A stretch of DNA of 64,000 bases from Verrucomicrobiota bacterium (GTDB lineage: Bacteria > Verrucomicrobiota > Verrucomicrobiia > Limisphaerales > UBA9464): the NCBI GenBank assembly GCA_017309115.1, contig JAFLEF010000032.1, forward strand, positions 24,010-88,009, written 5' to 3'. The notes under the pieces were generated by a model. That model had not been told where the DNA came from. It ran no database searches and saw nothing but the letters and a program-made list of their open reading frames with translations. Both the position numbers and the translations under genes were made by a program. Shown here piece by piece: positions 17,243 through 24,672 of this stretch (position 1 is its first letter; every line of letters begins with the position of its first letter).

Positions 17243-17991
17243 CCGACGAACAGATCAAGTCGCGGTTGATGGAACGATTGCTCCAAGCCCAGACGCCCTG
17301 GGGACGCACTCGCCTGCTGTGTTACGTCAAATGGAAGCGACTCTCTTGGACGGTCGTTGTTAACGGCACCCTTTTTCTCAAGCGCGCCCTCGACATCGGG
17401 GTCAGCCTAGTTGCCCTCATCCTCCTTGCCCCGGTCTTTGCGGTCATCGCCCTCTTGGTGAAGCTGGATGGCGGCCCGGTTTTCTTTAAGCAGACCCGGA
17501 TCGGTCTGCGGGGTCGGGAGTTTAAGATGCTGAAGTACCGATCGATGGTCGTGGATGCCGAGGCCAAGCTGAAGGAGCTTCTGGCCAAGAACGAGAAGGC
17601 TTCCGGGGTCACGTTCAAGATGAAGGATGATCCGCGCATCACTCGGGTGGGCCGGATCCTGCGGAAGACGTCGCTGGATGAACTCCCGCAGTTTTTGAAT
17701 GTTCTGCGGGGGGAAATGTCGCTGGTGGGCCCGCGCCCGCCGGTGCCCCGGGAGGTCGCGTTGTATACCCAGGCCGACCGCCGACGCCTGATGGTCAAGC
17801 CGGGCATTACCTGTCTCTGGCAGGTGGGCGAACGGGAGGGCCGGTTCTGGGAAATCGGCGACCGCAACTCCATCGATTTTCCCGAACAGGTGGACCTGGA
17901 TGTCCGGTACATCGAGAGCCAGAGTTTCTGGGGCGATCTCTGGATTCTGCTGAAGACGGTTCCGGCCATCCTGTTTGGTCGTGGTGCGTAA
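17239..17991 (+). CDS. Undecaprenyl-phosphate sugar phosphotransferase (priming enzyme)
   Basis: A 250-residue initiating sugar transferase (bacterial sugar transferase family, like the C-terminal half of WbaP/WcaJ) that loads the first sugar-phosphate on the undecaprenyl-phosphate carrier at the inner membrane. A single hydrophobic helix (residues about 53-75, DIGVSLVALILLAPVFAVIA) precedes the catalytic block: QTRIGLRGREFKMLKYRSM, TRVGRILRKTSLDELPQFLN, VLRGEMSLVGPRPPVPREV and KPGITCLWQV. It lacks the N-terminal four-helix part of large WcaJ proteins and is therefore of the short type. The start overlaps the kinase gene by ATGA; the next ORF begins four bases after its stop. Confidence 0.92.
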   Translation: MTDEQIKSRLMERLLQAQTPWGRTRLLCYVKWKRLSWTVVVNGTLFLKRALDIGVSLVALILLAPVFAVIALLVKLDGGPVFFKQTRIGLRGREFKMLKYRSMVVDAEAKLKELLAKNEKASGVTFKMKDDPRITRVGRILRKTSLDELPQFLNVLRGEMSLVGPRPPVPREVALYTQADRRRLMVKPGITCLWQVGEREGRFWEIGDRNSIDFPEQVDLDVRYIESQSFWGDLWILLKTVPAILFGRGA

Positions 17992-17995
17992 TGTC

Positions 17996-19258
17996 ATGAA
18001 GGCACTCCTTATCTGCCCGGCTGACCGTACTGAAGTGGCGGTACTGGCGTTGAAGCGCCCGTTGGCTCTGATCCCCATTTTGGGCCGGAGTTTGCTGGAT
18101 CTGATGCTCGCGGATCTGGCCCATGCTGGCGTGAAGGAACTTTGGATTCTGGCGGCGGATCGGCCGGACGAAATCAGGTCGGCGGTGGGCCGGGGGGAAG
18201 CCTGGGGGTTGAAGGTGGAGGTTTTGCCGGAGACCCGGGAACTGACTCCGGAAGCTGCGCGAGCAAAATATCGCCCAGCTGGTGCGGCGGGTTGGCGGGA
18301 AGAGCCGAATGACGTGGTGGTGCTGGATCATTTGCCGGGGCGTCCCCCGGGTTCCCTGTTTACCAATTACGCGTCCTGGATCTGCGAGGTGCTGGGGCAG
18401 TTGCCGGAGGGAGCGCGTTTTCGGTTGGGGGTGCGTCAGATTTCGCCGGGCGTGTTTGTTGGATTACGCACCCGGGTGGCACCGACGGCCAAGTTGGTGG
18501 CACCCTGCTGGGTGGGCGAGAATGCCTGGATTGCGGCGGGAGCGGTGGTGGGACCGGAAGGAATTGTGGAGAGTGGTGCCTATGTGGATGAAGGGGCGGA
18601 AGTCGCCCAAAGTGTGGTGGGGCCGGAAACGTACATTGGCGTTCTGACCGAACTGCGTAACTCCGTGGCCTGGGGAAGGGGCTTGTTAAACTGGGAGTCG
18701 GGATCCTTCACGGAGGTGGTGGACGACATTCTGTTGTCCGATCTGAGCAACCGGAAATCAATTCGTGCCGAGGGTTCGTGGATGGGCCGGGTTCTGGCCG
18801 GAATGGTTCTGTTGCTCACTTTCCCCATTTTGGCGGTGGCGTGGCTTCGGCGGCCGAAGGGCCAGCCATTGTTTCTCCGACGCGAAGCGGTACGGACTCC
18901 ATGGGAGGGCCTCGATGGCACGTTTTCCCGCACGGTGGTTTACCATGAACTTAGCGGGGTTCCGGGCTTGCTGCGGCGTTGGCCGGAGCTGTGGAAGGTG
19001 CTGACCGGGGAGTTCAATTGGGTGGGCAACCGGCCGCTGACCGCCCAGCAGGCGGCGCGGTTGTCGGGTGAGTTCGAGCGGTTGTGGCTGGCGGTTCCGT
19101 CGGGGGTGGTATCGCTCGCTGATGTCGAGGGCTGTCCGGTCCCATTCGGGGACGAGGCCCGGGCGCATTCCAGCTTTTACGCGGTCCATCCGTCGCGTCA
19201 CGGCGATATTCGTATGCTGGGTCGGATGTTTGCGCGTGCGTTTTTGAACGTCTCATAG
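17996..19258 (+). CDS. NTase-like / left-handed beta-helix / degenerate sugar-transferase protein
   Basis: A 420-residue composite protein starting MKALLICPADRTEVAVLALK at the ATG at 17996. The N-terminal 100 residues resemble a nucleotidyltransferase-type Rossmann fold but lack an obvious G-x-G-T-R nucleotide motif. Residues about 150-245 show hexapeptide-like repeats (RVAPTAKLVAPCWVGENAWI, then AAGAVVGPEGIVESGAYVDE). A hydrophobic helix (about 262-280, GRVLAGMVLLLTFPILAVAW) leads to a C-terminal region that aligns with the priming transferase encoded just upstream (LWKVLTGEFNWVGNRPL versus VLRGEMSLVGPRP), but the catalytic acidic/Arg residues are not recognisable. It may be a regulatory partner or scaffold for the true transferase; this is inference. 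Confidence 0.7.
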   Translation: MKALLICPADRTEVAVLALKRPLALIPILGRSLLDLMLADLAHAGVKELWILAADRPDEIRSAVGRGEAWGLKVEVLPETRELTPEAARAKYRPAGAAGWREEPNDVVVLDHLPGRPPGSLFTNYASWICEVLGQLPEGARFRLGVRQISPGVFVGLRTRVAPTAKLVAPCWVGENAWIAAGAVVGPEGIVESGAYVDEGAEVAQSVVGPETYIGVLTELRNSVAWGRGLLNWESGSFTEVVDDILLSDLSNRKSIRAEGSWMGRVLAGMVLLLTFPILAVAWLRRPKGQPLFLRREAVRTPWEGLDGTFSRTVVYHELSGVPGLLRRWPELWKVLTGEFNWVGNRPLTAQQAARLSGEFERLWLAVPSGVVSLADVEGCPVPFGDEARAHSSFYAVHPSRHGDIRMLGRMFARAFLNVS

Positions 19259-19295
19259 GAAACTTTCCCCAGCCCAACAACTCGCAAACCCAAAC

Positions 19296-19598
19296 ATGAA
19301 CATAACCTCTGAAGGCAGCACCCTGCAGGTGGCCGGCCTGGCTGAGTTGAATGCGGCCAATGCCAGCGCCTTCCGCGATCAAGTCCGGGCCGCGATCCAA
19401 CCGCAGCACGTCAACGTGCTGTTGGATTTCTCCCAAACTCGTTTCGTGGACAGCTCCGGCCTCGGCGCCCTGATTTCCATCCACAAATCCCTCTGCGGCC
19501 GGGGCGGGGTGGTCCGCATTCTTAACCCGACCCCACCGGTCCAACAGATTCTCGAGCTGACCCGCATGCACCGCATCTTTGAGGTCACTCGTTCCTAA
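19296..19598 (+). CDS. STAS-domain anti-sigma-factor-antagonist-like protein
   Basis: A single 100-residue STAS domain. The diagnostic phosphoacceptor loop is RFVDSSGLGALISIH, preceded by a beta strand (VNVLLDFSQT) and followed by GVVRILNPTPPVQQILELTR. Proteins of this type are phosphorylated by an RsbW/SpoIIAB-type kinase and dephosphorylated by a PP2C phosphatase, which toggles binding to partner proteins. Such enzymes are encoded two genes downstream. The leader upstream of the ATG is C/A-rich with no Shine-Dalgarno sequence. Confidence 0.92.
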   Translation: MNITSEGSTLQVAGLAELNAANASAFRDQVRAAIQPQHVNVLLDFSQTRFVDSSGLGALISIHKSLCGRGGVVRILNPTPPVQQILELTRMHRIFEVTRS

Positions 19599-19604
19599 AT
19601 CCAC

Positions 19605-19910
19605 ATGAGGACCATTTCACAGGGGGAGACCTTATTGTTTACCGGGTTCGACAATCTCAGCGGGGTCAATGCGGGATTGTTCCGGGAATTCCTGCGGGCC
19701 ACGTTGCGGCCTGAGCATCGCTTCGTGGAGGTGGATCTCCAGCGAGCCACCTTCATGGACAGCGACGGTCTGGGGGCCGTGGTTTCGGCTCACAAAGCCG
19801 TGGCCGGACGAAATGGCGGGGTTCGCTTGAAGGGAGCGCCACCCATGGTGCGGGAACTGTTTCGAATCACCCGGCTCGACACCCTGGTCGAGTTCGTACC
19901 CCAGGCTTGA
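19605..19910 (+). CDS. Second STAS-domain protein, variant phosphoacceptor loop
   Basis: A 101-residue single-domain STAS protein starting 6 bases after the first one ends. Its loop reads TFMDSDGLGAVVSAHK, with Asp where the first STAS protein has Ser (DSDG versus DSSG). This might mimic the phosphorylated state or move the phosphosite to the preceding Ser. The rest of the fold is intact (FVEVDLQRA, GVRLKGAPPMVRELFRITRL). Its stop overlaps a possible TTG start of the next gene. It is probably a paralogue of its neighbour and a second client of the same kinase/phosphatase. Confidence 0.9.
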   Translation: MRTISQGETLLFTGFDNLSGVNAGLFREFLRATLRPEHRFVEVDLQRATFMDSDGLGAVVSAHKAVAGRNGGVRLKGAPPMVRELFRITRLDTLVEFVPQA

Positions 19911-19912
19911 TC

Positions 19913-21706
19913 ATGGCGCCCAGCATCAGTTCCTCGCCTGGGCGGGTACTGACGCTCAGTTTTCCGTGCGATCTGGCGGCGGTCCGGGAGGCCGCCCGCC
20001 AGTTCCGCACGTTTCTGAACGATCAGGGGGTCTCCGCCGAGGAGTTGGATGCCTGGGAACTGATCGTCTCCGAGGCAGGCAATAACGCGGTGGAATACAC
20101 CCGCCCGGAATCTGTCGGACTGCCGATCGAAGCCACCGTCTGGGTGACCCACCTCAACGTCGAACTCCAGGTTCGCGACCATACCCCGGGATTTGATTTG
20201 CCGGAGGACACTCCGTTACCCGACTTCGAGGCGGAAGGCGGGCGCGGGCTGTTCCTGATGCGGTCGCTGTCCGATCAACTGCGCTACCTCCGAAGCCCGG
20301 GGGACAACTGCCTGATTGTGCGCAAGGGCCGGTCGGGAATTTCCCCCGCCCGGGAATCAGCGGGGGATTCCCTCCAGATGGCGATCATGGAGTCGACGTT
20401 GCACACCCTCACCGAGGAGTTGGCTGCGTCCTATGAAAGTTTGTCGGCAATCTTTCGATTCACTGCCGAGTTGAACCGCGGCGGAGCGGGCACTGAGTTT
20501 GTCGACCGCTGGTTGCGGGAATTGATGATGGTGGCGTCGGCGGATTGGTTTGTGCTCCGTCTTTCCAACGACACCACGACTCAACTGCGGGTGGAGGGTA
20601 TTTCCCGGGCGGACCTGCGGTTCGAGCCGCTGGATCTGCGGGAAGGCCAGCGCTTGGAATCGTCGGTGGAATTGCAGGCGGTGATGGGACGTCAGGACAT
20701 GTGGTTCGACGCCGCGTCTCCGACGGCTGCGGGTGATCCCTTGACCCAATTCGGGGTCGCGCTGGCTGGCTTTGCACATCCGATTTATGTGAATGAGGAA
20801 CTGGTCGGTGTCCTGGCAATTGGCCGGTACGCGAGCCACCAGTCGTTCACCGCCGGACAAGTCAACATCATCCACACCTTCGCCGACTTCCTGGGCATCC
20901 AGATTCGCAACGCCCGGATTCAGGAGGGGTATCTGCGTTCGCGGTTGGTCACACGCGAGCTCGAGATCGCCGCGAGCATTCAGCGCTCGCTGCTGCCTGA
21001 ACGGCTGCCGGAGCCTCCGGGATTTCGTCTGGCCGGCTATTCGGAAAGCGCCAACAAAGTGGGCGGGGATTTCTTTGACGTCATTCAAATTGAGAATCAG
21101 CAGCATCGCGGGTTGCTGCTGGTGATTGCCGATGTGATGGGCAAGGGCGTGCCGGCCGCGATGTTTGCGGCGATCTTCCGGAGTCACTTGCACGCCCTGA
21201 TCAGTCTGTCGGGTCTGCCGGGTAAGTTGATGTCCTGGCTGAACCGGGCGTTGCATCCGGATCTGGCCCGGGTGGACATGTTCGTCACCGCGCAGATCGT
21301 TTTCCTGGACTGGATGGACAATGAGATCCGGATTGCGTCGGCCGGGCATTGTCCGCTGCTGATTGCCGCGAAGGAATTGGGAATCATGGAGGTGACGGCG
21401 GATGGTATGCCGTTGGGCATCGATTTGCAGATGGAGTTTGAAGAGAAGTGTCTGCCCATGCCGGAGACACTGCGGCTGGCGATGCTGACGGACGGATTGA
21501 TTGAAGCGCGTTCTCCGGAAGGAGAGTTGATGGGGATCGACCGGGTGAAGTCCTGGATGGCGGATTCGATCCGGCGCAATGACACGGCCCAGACTTCCTG
21601 CGAATCGCTGGTGGAACTGGCTCGAACGTTTCAGGCGGATGCTCCTGCTGCCGACGATCTCACCCTTCTGGTGATCACCCGGCAGCCCGAAGTTGAACTC
21701 AGTTGA
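19913..21706 (+). CDS. Partner-switching regulator: RsbW-like kinase, GAF, SpoIIE-type PP2C phosphatase
   Basis: A 597-residue protein carrying both opposing activities of a partner-switching system. Residues about 10-135 form a GHKL serine-kinase/ATPase domain with an N-box (VSEAGNNAVEYT), G1 (VRDHTPGFD) and G2 (EGGRGLFLM). A GAF domain covers about 185-325. The C-terminal SpoIIE-like PP2C domain (about 345-595) has QRSLLPERLP, KVGGDFFDV, IADVMGKGVPAAM, SAGHCPLL, LTDGLIEAR and DDLTLLVI, including the metal-binding Asp residues. It should phosphorylate or dephosphorylate STAS proteins according to the GAF signal. The ATG at 19913 is used; a TTG at 19907 would overlap the previous stop. A receiver gene follows at once. 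Confidence 0.92.
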   Translation: MAPSISSSPGRVLTLSFPCDLAAVREAARQFRTFLNDQGVSAEELDAWELIVSEAGNNAVEYTRPESVGLPIEATVWVTHLNVELQVRDHTPGFDLPEDTPLPDFEAEGGRGLFLMRSLSDQLRYLRSPGDNCLIVRKGRSGISPARESAGDSLQMAIMESTLHTLTEELAASYESLSAIFRFTAELNRGGAGTEFVDRWLRELMMVASADWFVLRLSNDTTTQLRVEGISRADLRFEPLDLREGQRLESSVELQAVMGRQDMWFDAASPTAAGDPLTQFGVALAGFAHPIYVNEELVGVLAIGRYASHQSFTAGQVNIIHTFADFLGIQIRNARIQEGYLRSRLVTRELEIAASIQRSLLPERLPEPPGFRLAGYSESANKVGGDFFDVIQIENQQHRGLLLVIADVMGKGVPAAMFAAIFRSHLHALISLSGLPGKLMSWLNRALHPDLARVDMFVTAQIVFLDWMDNEIRIASAGHCPLLIAAKELGIMEVTADGMPLGIDLQMEFEEKCLPMPETLRLAMLTDGLIEARSPEGELMGIDRVKSWMADSIRRNDTAQTSCESLVELARTFQADAPAADDLTLLVITRQPEVELS

Positions 21707-21723
21707 ACCCAACCCCACTGATC

Positions 21724-22098
21724 ATGCCGAAGAAAATTCTCATTGCGGACGACGAACCCCACATGTTGCGGGTGACGGAGTTGAGCTTGAAGAAGGGCGG
21801 GTATGATTTGGTCATGGCCCGCAACGGGCGGGAAGCCATCGAGATCGCCCGACGCGATTTGCCCAATTTGATTGTGATGGATGTCTTGATGCCGGAAGTG
21901 GACGGACTAACGGCCTTGAAGGTCCTCAAGGAGGATCCGCTGACGTCTGGGATTCCGGTGATCATGTTCAGTGCCCGCGGGCAATTGGTGACCCGCAAGG
22001 ATGGCCAGGCATCCGGAGCTGCTTTGTTCATCACCAAACCTTTCAGTCCCACCCAACTGCTGAACGAAGCCCGCCGTCTGCTCGGCGACGGGAGTTGA
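21724..22098 (+). CDS. Single-domain response regulator
   Basis: A 124-residue CheY-like receiver without an output domain. The acidic pair is in LIADDEPHM, the phosphoacceptor Asp in IVMDVLMPEVDG, and the conserved Ser and Lys in MFSARGQL and ITKPFSPTQ. It begins 17 bases after the partner-switching regulator (ATG at 21724; a TTG at 21703 would overlap the upstream stop). Single-domain receivers commonly shuttle phosphate or bind a partner protein. A cognate donor could be the hybrid kinase encoded upstream at 11638-15432, but this is inference. Confidence 0.93.
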   Translation: MPKKILIADDEPHMLRVTELSLKKGGYDLVMARNGREAIEIARRDLPNLIVMDVLMPEVDGLTALKVLKEDPLTSGIPVIMFSARGQLVTRKDGQASGAALFITKPFSPTQLLNEARRLLGDGS

Positions 22099-22218
22099 CC
22101 TCCTGACCTCCTCCGCAAACGCCCCATGAACCTCGCCACCAACCAACCCCAAACCCCCAAACCCAAACTTGTTTCCGCCCAGACTGCCAACCGTTTCACC
22201 CGTTTCTGAATCCCGGCC

Positions 22219-23391
22219 ATGAAACCGCTGCTGCCGCTTTTCATCATGGTGGACGCGTGCGGCTGGGAGATCATCCGCAACGATCCGTTCGGAAAGGACT
22301 TCGCGCCGAATCGCAAACGGCTCGAGAGTGTCTTTGGGTACAGTTCCACCTGTGTGCCGTCGATCCTGTCGGGACGCTGGCCGGTGGAACATCGCAACTG
22401 GTGTTACTTCGTTTACGACCCGGCCAATTCGCCGTTTCGCTCGCTGAAGATTCTGCGCTGGTTGCCGACGGCCATCACCAGTCGCCGGATCTTTCGCCGA
22501 TGGCTGACGAAGTTCGTCAAGGTGCAGCTCAAGTTCCGCGGCTACTTCGATCTCTACAACATTCCCTTCCGGCACATTTCGCTCTTCGACTTCACCGAGA
22601 AGAAGAGCCCGCTCAAGCCGAAGGGCATGAACCGGGGAACCAACATCTTCGACTTTCTTGAAGAGAAGAAGATCCCGTACTTCGTCAGCGATCCGGCCCG
22701 AACCGAAGAACAGAACCGGGACGAATTGATTCAGCGCGTGGGCCGCGAGGAGATTGATTTCGCCTTCATGTACTGGGCTGGCCTCGACGGACTGCTGCAC
22801 ATGGTGGGGAACCAATCGCCGGAAGTGCCGGCGCGACTGCGAATCTACGAGCAGTGGATCGGTCAATTGCTGGCGGCGGCGAAAGGACACTACGAGGAGG
22901 TTCGCCTGTATGTCTTCAGCGATCACGGCATGGCGAACTGCGATGAACTCCTCGACCTCAAGTCGAAGATCGAGGCCTTGCCGCTGAAAATGGGTGAGGA
23001 CTACGCAGTGGTGTACGATTCGACGATGGCCCGCTTCTGGTTCCTCCGTCCTGGAGCGCGCGAACCCATTACCCAGGTGCTCCAGCAGGTGCCTCAGGGT
23101 CGGATCCTTCCCGACGACGAACTGGAACGAATGCGGGCCAAGTTCGAGGACCGCTACTTCGGAGAACTGATTTTTCTCGTGAAGGAGGGCGTCCTGATTG
23201 TGCCCAGTCACATGGGGGAACGTCCCATTCGGGCGATGCACGGGTATCATCCGACTGATCCCCACAGCTATGCGAGCCTGCTCACGAATCAGGCGGCGAT
23301 CCCGGAGGATGTCACGGCCATTCCCCACATTTATCGGCTGATGGAGCGGGACGCCGCCCTGGCCCGGCAGAGGAACCAAGGGAAGTCATGA
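22219..23391 (+). CDS. Alkaline phosphatase superfamily phosphodiesterase-like protein
   Basis: A 390-residue protein of the alkaline phosphatase superfamily, close to type I phosphodiesterase/nucleotide pyrophosphatase members. Metal-site motifs are LFIMVDACGWEII (first Asp), FGYSSTCVPSILSG (Thr/Ser nucleophile region), YVFSDHGM and MHGYHP. There is no signal peptide or membrane helix, so it appears cytoplasmic. In EPS clusters such proteins may trim or transfer phospho-substituents or nucleotide-activated precursors; the real substrate is unknown. The 120-base gap upstream is C/A-rich. The stop overlaps the next glycosyltransferase gene by ATGA. Confidence 0.8.
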   Translation: MKPLLPLFIMVDACGWEIIRNDPFGKDFAPNRKRLESVFGYSSTCVPSILSGRWPVEHRNWCYFVYDPANSPFRSLKILRWLPTAITSRRIFRRWLTKFVKVQLKFRGYFDLYNIPFRHISLFDFTEKKSPLKPKGMNRGTNIFDFLEEKKIPYFVSDPARTEEQNRDELIQRVGREEIDFAFMYWAGLDGLLHMVGNQSPEVPARLRIYEQWIGQLLAAAKGHYEEVRLYVFSDHGMANCDELLDLKSKIEALPLKMGEDYAVVYDSTMARFWFLRPGAREPITQVLQQVPQGRILPDDELERMRAKFEDRYFGELIFLVKEGVLIVPSHMGERPIRAMHGYHPTDPHSYASLLTNQAAIPEDVTAIPHIYRLMERDAALARQRNQGKS

Positions 23392-24671
23392 GCGCATCCC
23401 TAGCCCGAGGCATTGTTCATGTTCCCCGTCGTTTTGTGGCGGAGGAGTGGGGTGGCACCGAGACGGTGATCCTGGAGATCTCGCGCCAGCAGCAGCGGGC
23501 CGGACAACGTCCAGTGATCATGACCTCAATGGCCCTGGCTCGGCAGCGGGAAGAGTCGATCGCCGGGGTTCCCGTTCGACGTTATCCCTACTGTTATCCA
23601 TTCCTGGGCCTGACCGACGCCGATCGGGCGGCCATGGACAAGAAGGGGGGCAATCTGCTGTCACTCTCCTTCTTTTGGGCGCTGTTGCGGGAGCCGGATG
23701 TTCGCCTGTTTCACGCGCATGCGTTGAAACGATTGGGTGGGGAAGTCCGGACGGCGGCGCGTCTGCGCAAGAAGCCGTTTGTGGTGACGCTGCATGGCGG
23801 GGTGTTCGACGTGCCGGAGGCGGAGTTGGAAGCGATGCGCCAGCCGATTGGCAACAAGGTGGAGTGGGGCAAGCCATTTGGGGCCTTGTTCGGATCGCGT
23901 CGGGTGTTGGAGGACGCTGATCAGGTGATTTGTGTGGGTCAGTCGGAACGCGACCGGGCGCAGAAGGAACTGACCCATGATCGCGTGGCGTATCTTCCGA
24001 ATGGCGTCGATTGCGCTCGGTTTGCCGAAGGTTCCGGAGCTTCCTTCCGGGCGAAGCACGGAATTCCAGCCGAGGCCTTCCTGGTGCTCAATCTCAGCCG
24101 GATTGATGCGCAGAAGAATCAGATGCTGTTGCTGGAGGCCTTCGCCCAGTTCCAACGGAATCAGCCGGGGGCCTTTTTGGTGTTAGTCGGACCCGAGACG
24201 CAACCCTCGTACGCCGCCAAGTTGCGGGAGTTCATCGCGGCGCAGCAGCTGGGGAACTGCGTTCGACTGCTGCCCGGATTGCGCAATGACAATCCCGACC
24301 TCATTCACGCGTTTCACGCCTGTGACGTCTTTGTGTTGCCGTCCATGCACGAGCCGTTTGGAATTGTGGTGCTCGAAGCTTGGAGTTCCGGTCGGGCGGT
24401 GATTGCGAGTCGGGTGGGTGGATTGCAGGCGTTGGTTCGGGACGGCGAGACGGGGCTGTTCGTGGATCCGAATGCGGCCACTGCGGCGGCCGATCTGGCG
24501 GGTCGATTGCAGCGGTTGGCTATCGACCCGGGATTCCGAAAGCAGCTGGCCGAGGCAGGACGCGTCGAGGCCAGGTCGCGCTACGATTGGAAGGAGATCA
24601 ACCGGCAGCTCGAGGAGCTTTATCAGAAGGCGGAACACCACGCGGCCCGGAGTCGCTCAGCCACTTCCTAA
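23388..24671 (+). CDS. GT4-type glycosyltransferase
   Basis: A 427-residue GT-B glycosyltransferase. The N-terminal half has EEWGGTETVILEISRQQQRA, the typical GG-[ST]-E acceptor loop, and LFHAHALKRLGGE. The C-terminal half has VLNLSRIDAQKNQMLLLEAF, LVLVGPETQPSYAAKL, DVFVLPSMHEPFGIVVLEAW and SRVGGLQALVRDGETGLFVD, which is classical GT4 donor binding with an E-x7-E motif. The start overlaps the stop of the upstream phosphodiesterase-like gene by four bases, and the flippase gene begins 2 bases after it. Sugar specificity cannot be predicted. Confidence 0.92.
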   Translation: MSASLARGIVHVPRRFVAEEWGGTETVILEISRQQQRAGQRPVIMTSMALARQREESIAGVPVRRYPYCYPFLGLTDADRAAMDKKGGNLLSLSFFWALLREPDVRLFHAHALKRLGGEVRTAARLRKKPFVVTLHGGVFDVPEAELEAMRQPIGNKVEWGKPFGALFGSRRVLEDADQVICVGQSERDRAQKELTHDRVAYLPNGVDCARFAEGSGASFRAKHGIPAEAFLVLNLSRIDAQKNQMLLLEAFAQFQRNQPGAFLVLVGPETQPSYAAKLREFIAAQQLGNCVRLLPGLRNDNPDLIHAFHACDVFVLPSMHEPFGIVVLEAWSSGRAVIASRVGGLQALVRDGETGLFVDPNAATAAADLAGRLQRLAIDPGFRKQLAEAGRVEARSRYDWKEINRQLEELYQKAEHHAARSRSATS

Positions 24672-24672
24672 A

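Noticed and set aside
20357-21718. Long minus-strand frame opposite the PP2C gene
   Set aside because: It is a GC-driven antisense frame; the plus strand encodes complete GHKL-GAF-PP2C motifs.
22126-22209. A 27-codon ORF before the phosphodiesterase-like gene
   Set aside because: It consists of the C/A-rich leader translated (Pro/Thr/Asn/Lys-rich). Nothing supports translation.
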